A stretch of 64,000 nucleotides of DNA. It comes from JAKIYB01 sp964590255 (GTDB lineage Bacteria > Armatimonadota > Hebobacteria > CAIYQO01). The notes under the pieces were generated by a model that worked only from the letters and a program-made list of their open reading frames with translations, had not been told where the DNA came from and made no database searches. The position numbers were made by a program, and so were the translations under genes. Positions 58,393-64,000 of this stretch are shown here, in pieces; position 1 is the first letter of the stretch, and each line of letters opens with the position of its first letter. The stretch spans positions 8,122-72,121 of the forward strand of contig CAZPYA010000013.1 of assembly GCA_964590255.1 (NCBI GenBank), in the 5' to 3' direction.

Positions 58393-58420
58393 CCCGGGAG
58401 CGCGACTGAATGATCCGCAT
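58393..58420. repeat. GGAGCGCG-type repeat relic
   Basis: CCCGGGAGCGCGACTGAATG begins directly after the TAA of the LysM gene and ends in ATCCGCAT. It resembles the element after the stop at 30558. It fills the space to the end of the converging rfbB gene. Confidence 0.45.
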
Positions 58421-58421
58421 G

Positions 58422-59453
58422 CTATTCCAACGGTGGAAGCATTGGATACTGTCGCGCGTAGTATTCGCGGAACGTTGTCGACGTCCGGATCGCCTGCCAC
58501 CAGTGGCAATGCGCGCGATACCAGGCCACGGTATCTATCAGGCCATCTTCGACCGCCACCGCCGGTTCCCAACCTATTCCGTGCAGCTTGTTCGCGTTCA
58601 TCGCGTACCGGCGGTCGTGACCGGGGCGGTCCGCCACTGGCAGCACCGCCGTTTCCGATGCGCCGAGGAGCTCCAGTAGCCAGGCGAGAATGGCCCGGTT
58701 TTCGCGCTCCTGGCCGGCGGCGATGTGATATACTTCACCCGCGGCACCGTGCGCCAGCACGGCGAGGATGCCGGCGCAGTGATCCGTCACATACAGCCAG
58801 TCGCGGCGCTGGCGGCCGTCGCCGTACAACGGCACCGGCTGTCCGGTCAGCAGATTCGTGATGGCCAGCGGAATAAACTTTTCCGGGTACTGGTTCGGCC
58901 CATAGGTGTTCGCTCCGCGGCAGACACTGGCAGACAGGCCGTAGGTGTTGACATAACTCAAGCAGAGCAGGTCGCCCCCGGCCTTGCTGGCCGAGTAGGG
59001 ATTGCCCGGGCGCAGCGGGCTCTCTTCCATCATTGCGCCTTCAGCGATACTGCCGTATACCTCGTCCGTACTTACCTGCACGTAGCGCGACACGCCAAGT
59101 GCGCGGGCACATTCCAACAGGTTCTGCGTGCCCAGCACGTCGGTGCGCGCGAAGGCCTGTGGATCGGCAATGGCGCGGTCTACGTGCGTCTCCGCGGCGA
59201 CATTGATGATGGCATCAGGCGGGTACTCCGCCAGCAACGCGCGCAAGCGCGGATCGGCGATATCGATCTGCATAAAGTGATAGCGGGGATCGTCGGCGAC
59301 GTCCAGCAGGTTCGCGGGATTACCGGCATAGGTCAGCTTGTCGACGTTCGTCACCCGTGCAATCGGATACTGTGTCAACAGCATGCGCACCAGGTGGCTG
59401 CCAATAAATCCCGCGCCGCCGGTCACGAGAATATGGCGATAGGGGAACGCCAT
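58422..59453 (-). CDS. rfbB: dTDP-glucose 4,6-dehydratase
   Basis: A short-chain dehydrogenase/reductase-type enzyme making dTDP-4-keto-6-deoxyglucose, the branch point for rhamnose and other deoxysugars. The Rossmann motif GGAGFIGS is at 12-19, the catalytic Asp-Glu pair D130-E131 in STDEVYGS, and the YxxxK pair Y153/K157 in YSASK. NTYGPNQYPEKFIPL is the family motif. The 343-residue length is standard. It is the last gene of the rfbA-rfbC-rfbB operon, starting 10 bases after rfbC. rfbD (the final reductase) is not in the window. Confidence 0.93.
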   Translation of the reverse strand: MAFPYRHILVTGGAGFIGSHLVRMLLTQYPIARVTNVDKLTYAGNPANLLDVADDPRYHFMQIDIADPRLRALLAEYPPDAIINVAAETHVDRAIADPQAFARTDVLGTQNLLECARALGVSRYVQVSTDEVYGSIAEGAMMEESPLRPGNPYSASKAGGDLLCLSYVNTYGLSASVCRGANTYGPNQYPEKFIPLAITNLLTGQPVPLYGDGRQRRDWLYVTDHCAGILAVLAHGAAGEVYHIAAGQERENRAILAWLLELLGASETAVLPVADRPGHDRRYAMNANKLHGIGWEPAVAVEDGLIDTVAWYRAHCHWWQAIRTSTTFREYYARQYPMLPPLE

Positions 59454-59463
59454 CGTAAACTCC

Positions 59464-59919
59464 TTACCCGTGCTTCAGTGCCCAATCATAGGGGATCTCC
59501 GGGTCGTCCCATGGTCGCCGCATTTCATCCGGCGCGGCGTAGTTATACGGCTCCGTGGGACAGTTGACGATAAACGCCTCCTCGGTGCCCACGCCTTTCC
59601 AGCCGTGCCACACCCCACGCGGAATGCGTACCAGCACCGGCTGCGCCTCGCCCGGGAATAGCTCCTGCACTTCACCGCGGGTGGGGGAGTCTGTCCGATC
59701 ATCGTACAGCACCAGCTTGATACAGCCGCGTATGCAGACCACGTGGTCGTCCTGCGCCGCGTGGCAGTGCCAGGCCTTCACCACGCCGGGGAAGGTGGTG
59801 GTCAGGTAAACCTGCCCGAATGCGGAGAAACAGGGGTCGTCCCGGCGCAGGATTTCCATCAGCCGACCGCGCTCGTCTGGGATCACCCGCAGCGATTTGA
59901 TTACAACTCCATCAATCAT
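59464..59919 (-). CDS. rfbC: dTDP-4-dehydrorhamnose 3,5-epimerase-like cupin
   Basis: A cupin of 151 residues from the RmlC family, which epimerises the 4-keto sugar at C3 and C5. The core is recognisable: DERGRLMEI near residue 16, KAWHCHAAQDDHVVCIRG, and IPRGVWHGWKG. It is about 30 residues shorter than typical RmlC, and the usual RGLHYQ catalytic stretch is replaced by KAWHCHA. It may be a single-centre epimerase or another sugar-modifying cupin rather than a true RmlC. It overlaps rfbA by four bases, so its place in dTDP-sugar synthesis is well supported. Confidence 0.75.
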   Translation of the reverse strand: MIDGVVIKSLRVIPDERGRLMEILRRDDPCFSAFGQVYLTTTFPGVVKAWHCHAAQDDHVVCIRGCIKLVLYDDRTDSPTRGEVQELFPGEAQPVLVRIPRGVWHGWKGVGTEEAFIVNCPTEPYNYAAPDEMRRPWDDPEIPYDWALKHG

Positions 59920-60671
59920 GGCGTCACCGAAAGGTTGGCAAGCGGGTCAGGGGAAATCCAGCCGCGCTCGCGGGCAATGAGCGAATTGGCGTAATACAGC
60001 GATTGCACGGTGCCGGCGTCCGTCCAGTATCCGTCCAGTTCCGACCAGGTCAGTTCGCTCCATGCCAGGTAGCGATTGTTCACGTCGGTGATCTCCAACT
60101 CCTTGCGCGCCGAAGGCGTTAGCGTGCGGATAATGTCGAAGACCCGCGCATCATACAAATACAGTCCCGTTACCGCGTAGTCGCTGGCGGGCACCGCCGG
60201 CTTCTCCACGATGCGCAGTAGTGTGCCGTCCTCGGCGAACGCCGGCACCCCGAAGCGCTGTGGATCGGCCACGCGCTTGAAGAAGAGGTGCGCGCCGCCG
60301 CGATACGTGGCGATGGCCGGCGCCAGATCGGCGTTCGTCACGTTGTCGCCCAGCACCACCGCTACCGGCTCGCTGTCGGCAAAATCCTCGCACAGGCGCA
60401 ACGCGTCGGCGATGCCGCCTTCAGTCTCCTGGTAGGTATACTCCAGGTGGGTGATGCCCAGCTTGCGGCCGTTGCCCAGCACGCGCAAAAAGTCGCCGGC
60501 ATGCGGCCCGCCGGTGACGACCATCAACCGATCGATGCCCGCGCGCAGCAGTGTGGCGATGGGGAACTCTATCATACACCGGTCATACACCGGCAGCAGG
60601 TGCTTGTTCGTTGCCAGCGTCAGCGGGGCCAACCGCGTCCCGAGGCCACCCGCGAGGATGATCCCTTTCAT
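59916..60671 (-). CDS. rfbA: Glucose-1-phosphate thymidylyltransferase
   Basis: The first enzyme of dTDP-sugar synthesis, joining dTTP and glucose 1-phosphate. The nucleotide-binding GGLGTRLAPLT is at residues 8-18, followed by NKHLLPVYDRCMIEFP, in which the usual KQLLPVYDKPMIYYP block is slightly changed. VLGDN near 108-112 and EKP near 156 are the further active-site marks. The protein of 251 residues is shorter than the 290-residue RmlA and so belongs to the short class. AAAGGATAG precedes the ATG. It heads an operon with rfbC and rfbB, transcribed away from the M16 protease gene. Confidence 0.88.
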   Translation of the reverse strand: MKGIILAGGLGTRLAPLTLATNKHLLPVYDRCMIEFPIATLLRAGIDRLMVVTGGPHAGDFLRVLGNGRKLGITHLEYTYQETEGGIADALRLCEDFADSEPVAVVLGDNVTNADLAPAIATYRGGAHLFFKRVADPQRFGVPAFAEDGTLLRIVEKPAVPASDYAVTGLYLYDARVFDIIRTLTPSARKELEITDVNNRYLAWSELTWSELDGYWTDAGTVQSLYYANSLIARERGWISPDPLANLSVTP

Positions 60672-60793
60672 GGTGTCTATCCTTTTGCCATCATGGTGAA
60701 ATATCCTGCCTCAACTCTTCCCCGTTGTGGCGCTATCTTACACATTCATCCGCTGTCGTGCCGGAGTGCGTGACGGAAACGGGAAATGTAGAG

Positions 60794-60799
60794 TAGAAT
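60794..60799 (+). promoter_or_regulatory. -10 box of the M16 protease gene
   Basis: TAGAAT in GAGTAGAATGTGG, directly before a GTG at 60800. Because transcription would start at about 60806, translation should begin at a later codon (60830 or 60836). Confidence 0.4.
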
Positions 60800-60829
60800 G
60801 TGGGCCAACCTGATCCAAGAGAGCGAGGG

Positions 60830-62104
60830 GTGGCGTTGGGAGAGACTGTTGAAGCGATTCACCGGACGGTGCTGCCGAATGGCATAACCATCCTCACCGA
60901 AGAGATGGCGAATGTTGAATCGGTAGCCATCGGCGTCTGGGCGGATGCTGGATCATCGGATGAGTGCCCGGCGGAGCACGGTATCGCGCATTTCCTCGAG
61001 CACATGCTCTTCAAAGGCACCGCACACCGCACCGCCTACGACCTCGCCGCTGCCATCGAGGATATCGGCGGCTATGTTGATGCCTACACCGAACGCGAGT
61101 TGACCCATGTGGGCGCGCGGGTGCTCTCAGAGCAGTTGCCGATGGCCATCGACATCCTCTCCGAGCTGATCTGCCGCAGCACCTTTCCCGCCGACGAGAT
61201 GGAGCGTGAGCGCCAGGTCATCATTGAGGAGATCCACAAGTATGAAGCCGTGCCCGAGGAACGCATCCATGACCTGATTATGGAGGCGCTGTGGCATGGC
61301 GGCGCGCTGGGCCACGCCATTCTCGGCACTGAAGAGAGCGTGTCGTCCTTCACCCGCGATCAACTGGTGTCCTGCTGGAGCCGGCACTTCGCGCCGCGTC
61401 GCGTCATTATCTCCGCCGCGGGCAAGTTCAATGAGGCGGAATTTATCGAGCGCGTCGCCGAGTCATTCACTGATCTGCCCCATGACGGCGCCGGCTTCAA
61501 TACCGCGGAACCCGGTGAACGCCGGCCGCTACTGGTGGTCAACGAAGAGAGCGAACAGGTGAATTTTACCTGGGGCGCGCGTTCATACCACGCGGCGGAT
61601 GACCGTGTCTTCCCGCTCGCGCTGGCCGATCTCGTACTCGGCGCCAGTTCAACCTCGCGACTCTTTCAGGAAATCCGCGAGAAGCGCGGCCTGGCCTACG
61701 ACATCGGCTCCTATCTCATGGGCTTTCGCGACACCGGGCTGGTCACGGCAAACGGCGCCACCAGTCCGTCGCAATTCGCTCAGGTCATCGAACTGGTGCG
61801 CGACGTCATCACCGATCTGCGCGCCAACGGCATCACTGCCCACGAATGGACCCGCGGCAAAACACAGATGAAAGCCGGCCTCGCGCTGGGCCTGGAAGGC
61901 ACCGGTGACCGCATGCGCCGCATGGCCCAACACCAGCTTACCTGGGGCGAGGTCTATCCACTCGGGTACCTGCTGGACCGTATCGAACAGGTGACCATCG
62001 ATGACGTGCATGCCGTGATGGACGAGATATTCAACCTCGAGCACTGGACCTTCACCGCCATCGGTCCCATCGATGAAGATGACGTGAAGCCGCTCCTTGG
62101 ATAA
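60830..62104 (+). CDS. M16-family zinc protease (mitochondrial processing peptidase-like)
   Basis: A 424-residue inverzincin of the pitrilysin family. The inverted zinc motif HxxEH is H54-FL-E57-H58 in HFLEHMLFKG, and the downstream glutamate helix (ERERQVIIEEI) is present. The opening HRTVLPNGITILTEEM and IGVWADAGSSDE match bacterial processing-peptidase-type M16 proteins. Substrates are unknown. I chose the GTG at 60830; the TTG at 60836 is possible and has better spacing to GAGGGG. The GTG at 60800 is unlikely given the -10 box. It is followed after 6 bases by prmC, so the two are co-transcribed. Confidence 0.9.
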   Translation: MALGETVEAIHRTVLPNGITILTEEMANVESVAIGVWADAGSSDECPAEHGIAHFLEHMLFKGTAHRTAYDLAAAIEDIGGYVDAYTERELTHVGARVLSEQLPMAIDILSELICRSTFPADEMERERQVIIEEIHKYEAVPEERIHDLIMEALWHGGALGHAILGTEESVSSFTRDQLVSCWSRHFAPRRVIISAAGKFNEAEFIERVAESFTDLPHDGAGFNTAEPGERRPLLVVNEESEQVNFTWGARSYHAADDRVFPLALADLVLGASSTSRLFQEIREKRGLAYDIGSYLMGFRDTGLVTANGATSPSQFAQVIELVRDVITDLRANGITAHEWTRGKTQMKAGLALGLEGTGDRMRRMAQHQLTWGEVYPLGYLLDRIEQVTIDDVHAVMDEIFNLEHWTFTAIGPIDEDDVKPLLG

Positions 62105-62110
62105 GCATTG

Positions 62111-62962
62111 ATGCCCACCATCCGCGACATCCTGGCAGACGCCATCCCGCGCCTGACGCATGCCGGCGTCGACACGCCGAAGCTGGACGCCGAATTGCTG
62201 CTCGGCCATGTCCTCGGTCGCCCGCGCACCTGGCTGTGGACGCATCATGATACGGGCATCTCGGACGAAGATGTCGCACCATTTGTCGCGCTGCTGCGGC
62301 GTCGCGAACACCGCGAGCCTATCGCCTATCTCCTTGGCGAGTGGGAGTTCTATGCGCGGCCCTTCACCGTCACCCCCGCCGTGCTGGTACCGCGCCCGGA
62401 AACCGAGCTGCTGGTGGAAGCGGTGCTGCGCTGGGCGGACACCCACCCGGTGCGCCGCATCGCCGACATCGGCACTGGCAGCGGCATCATCGCCGTGACG
62501 CTGGCACTGGAGCTGCCCAACGCCGAGATATATGCCGTCGATCTCTCTGCCGATGCGCTGGCAACCGCCCGCGGCAACGCCGCCCGCCACGGGGTGGGGG
62601 AACGCATTACCTTTTTCCAGGGGGATTTGCTGGCTCCGCTGCCGACAGATCTATCGCTGGATATCATCGTCGCCAACCTGCCGTATATCACCGACGAAGA
62701 CATGGCCGGCCTGATGCCCGAAGTGCGCGACTACGAGCCGGAGATGGCCTTGCGTGGCGGCGCTGACGGCCTCGCGCTGGTACTTCGCCTCATCACCGAC
62801 AGTCCCGTCTGCCTGCGGCCCGGCGGCCTGCTCGCATTGGAGGTCGGCGATGGACAAGCGCCAGCAGTGGCCGATCACCTGCGCACGACCGGTTGGAGCG
62901 CGGTGCATACGCTGGACGATTACGGCGGTATCCAGCGCGATGTCCTCGCTGAATACCGTTAA
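62111..62962 (+). CDS. prmC: Release factor glutamine N5-methyltransferase
   Basis: Methylates the glutamine of the GGQ motif in peptide-chain release factors. An N-terminal helical domain with the HREPIAYLLGEWEFY block (LLGEWEF is the usual L-x-G-x-x-x-F motif) is followed by a Rossmann methyltransferase: SAM motif DIGTGSGIIA at 119-128 and the catalytic NLPY at 189-192, a form of the NPPY motif with leucine in second place. The 283-residue length is normal. The ATG at 62111 comes 6 bases after the M16 gene. prfA, its usual neighbour, is not here. Confidence 0.92.
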   Translation: MPTIRDILADAIPRLTHAGVDTPKLDAELLLGHVLGRPRTWLWTHHDTGISDEDVAPFVALLRRREHREPIAYLLGEWEFYARPFTVTPAVLVPRPETELLVEAVLRWADTHPVRRIADIGTGSGIIAVTLALELPNAEIYAVDLSADALATARGNAARHGVGERITFFQGDLLAPLPTDLSLDIIVANLPYITDEDMAGLMPEVRDYEPEMALRGGADGLALVLRLITDSPVCLRPGGLLALEVGDGQAPAVADHLRTTGWSAVHTLDDYGGIQRDVLAEYR

Positions 62963-63051
62963 TACCTTCAACGTCGACTGCATCCGACAACCAACCAATC
63001 GCTGTGAATGGATAGTATGTCGAAGGTGGCATATTCGCAAATGAAGTCGGG

Positions 63052-63057
63052 TATAAT
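63052..63057 (+). promoter_or_regulatory. -10 box of the clostripain-like lipoprotein gene
   Basis: TATAAT in CGGGTATAATCT, 31 bases before the ATG at 63089, with GAGGTT in the leader. One of the best matches to the GGTATAAT form seen across the window. Confidence 0.6.
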
Positions 63058-63088
63058 CTAGCTAGACTCAAATCGAGGTTGTGCATCC

Positions 63089-64000
63089 ATGTCAAGTTCG
63101 CGCGTCTGCTGGCCCCTGTTACTGCTTCCTGTTGTCATGCTGCTGCTTGCCGGTTGCGGCGGGGGAGGCGATACCGTAGGCGTGGGCACCGTACAGGGAT
63201 ACATCCACGCGTCGGCCGGGGTGATTCAGGCGCAGACCCGCGCGGGAGGCACACCGATCGCCAACGCGGATGTTCGCGTGCAGGGCACCAACCTCAGTAC
63301 GAAGACGAACGCGCAAGGTTACTTTCAACTCACCGGTGTGCCCGCGGGCCCGCGCACGCTCATCATCGCCGCGCCTGGCTACCAGACGATGGCGGCGGCG
63401 GTGACGGTGGCGGCCAATGCCGTCGTCGATATCGCCAACAGCACCCTCACCACCGTCGCGCGCAAATGGACCGTCCTCGTCTTCCTCAATGGCGATAACG
63501 ACCTGGAAGGCTACGGCGTGCAGGACGTGAACGAAATGGAATCCGTGGCGAACAGCGACGCGGTGACCACCGTGGTGCAGATGGATCGCTCCGGTGGATA
63601 CGATGGCTCCAATGACAACTGGACGGACACCCGGCGCTTTGTCGTCCGTCATGACGAGGACACCTCGATCATGACTTCCGCCAAACCGGAGAACTGCCTG
63701 GAACTCATGGGCGAAGTCGACATGGGCGATCCGGCGCAATTGGCGAGTTTCATCTCCTGGGGCAAGGCGAGCTTCCCAGCCGAGCATTACCTCGTCATCG
63801 TGTGGAACCACGGTTCGGGCTGGCGGTCGCGCTCGGTGGACGTTGCGACCCGCGGCGTCTCCTACGACGACACCTCCGGCACGCACATCCGCACCGTAGA
63901 TCTGCCCGCCGCGCTGGCGACCACCCCGCAGCTCGATATGGTGGCCTTCGATTCCTCGCTGATGCAGATGCTGGAAATCGCATACGAGATACGCGGTTCG
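63089..64000 (+). CDS. Clostripain (C11) family lipoprotein, 5' part, catalytic Cys replaced by Ser
   Basis: The frame runs off the window end; 304 residues are visible. A lipoprotein signal ends in LLAGCGGGG, so the protein is anchored to a membrane. A carboxypeptidase-regulatory-like beta domain (about 33-105: GGTPIANADVRVQGTNL, TNAQGYFQLTGVPAG) is followed by a C11 domain starting with WTVLVFLNGDNDLE. The catalytic histidine is H241 in VIVWNHGSGW. The catalytic cysteine position, DACLM in clostripain, reads DSSLM with S290 (63956-63958). The 49-residue spacing to the histidine agrees with the family. The protein may be inactive or use Ser; its role on the cell surface is unknown. Confidence 0.85.
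   Translation, partial: MSSSRVCWPLLLLPVVMLLLAGCGGGGDTVGVGTVQGYIHASAGVIQAQTRAGGTPIANADVRVQGTNLSTKTNAQGYFQLTGVPAGPRTLIIAAPGYQTMAAAVTVAANAVVDIANSTLTTVARKWTVLVFLNGDNDLEGYGVQDVNEMESVANSDAVTTVVQMDRSGGYDGSNDNWTDTRRFVVRHDEDTSIMTSAKPENCLELMGEVDMGDPAQLASFISWGKASFPAEHYLVIVWNHGSGWRSRSVDVATRGVSYDDTSGTHIRTVDLPAALATTPQLDMVAFDSSLMQMLEIAYEIRGS

Overview
The window is a GC-rich bacterial chromosomal segment, densely coded on both strands, with no phage, insertion-sequence transposase, rRNA operon or CRISPR array visible. Several traits point to a diderm of an under-sampled phylum, with Armatimonadota the best guess: an LpxL-type lauroyl acyltransferase (an LPS-type outer membrane), secreted proteins with copper-amine-oxidase-N-like domains, a clostripain-family lipoprotein, a very large alpha-2-macroglobulin, peptidase-MA proteins and dTDP-sugar genes. 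This placement is an inference from gene content, not from a phylogeny.

Layout. 1-9.8 kb: the 3' part of a GapN-like aldehyde dehydrogenase, a fatty acid desaturase, a Bcr/CflA-type efflux pump, a Nudix hydrolase, an RlhA-like U32 protein, a SMUG1-type uracil-DNA glycosylase, a FetAB-type ABC exporter and a D-2-hydroxyacid dehydrogenase. 10-18.7 kb: a PfkB kinase, a methionine-rich exported protein, pheT (without the N-terminal tRNA-binding domain and without pheS beside it), an M48 protease, dxs and a peptidase-MA protein. 18.9-28.4 kb: copZ-copA copper export, mtnA, a YtxH-like protein, a multi-GAF protein ending in a degenerate histidine-kinase core, a YihY-type membrane protein and the LpxL-like acyltransferase. 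28.5-36.3 kb: tgt, a sugar permease, two exported proteins with Cu-amine-oxidase-N-like domains, a 50-residue Lmo0937-type membrane protein, and an ADP-ribosylglycohydrolase next to an ADP-ribose Nudix hydrolase. 36.4-47.6 kb: a 2068-residue alpha-2-macroglobulin without its thioester, a 1143-residue heparinase-like exported protein, and gdhA. 47.7-54.3 kb: a lipoprotein, a zinc-finger/low-complexity protein, a GT28-like and two GT4 glycosyltransferases, a radical SAM enzyme, an uncharacterised membrane protein and tRNA-Arg(CCG). 54.4-64 kb: a GH57 glucanotransferase, galT, a LysM protein, rfbA-rfbC-rfbB, an M16 protease, prmC, and the start of a C11 (clostripain-like) lipoprotein cut by the window end.

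Genes that appear to work together: copZ with copA; fetA with fetB; the ADP-ribosylglycohydrolase (frees ADP-ribose) with the neighbouring Nudix enzyme (splits ADP-ribose); GH57 with galT; rfbA, rfbC and rfbB for an activated deoxysugar, likely feeding the nearby glycosyltransferases. Many genes carry a recognisable GGTATAAT-like -10 box, sometimes so close to the start codon that the mRNA should be leaderless. Intergenic gaps repeatedly hold short inverted repeats of several families.

I found no complete novel system that I would claim outright. The strongest oddities are the in-frame stop followed by an intact-looking 55-codon tail in the ADP-ribosylglycohydrolase, a cluster of enzymes whose catalytic residues are replaced (A2M thioester, C11 Cys to Ser, kinase His, ALDH Glu), and the glycosyltransferase/radical SAM/zinc-finger neighbourhood at 47.7-54.1 kb.
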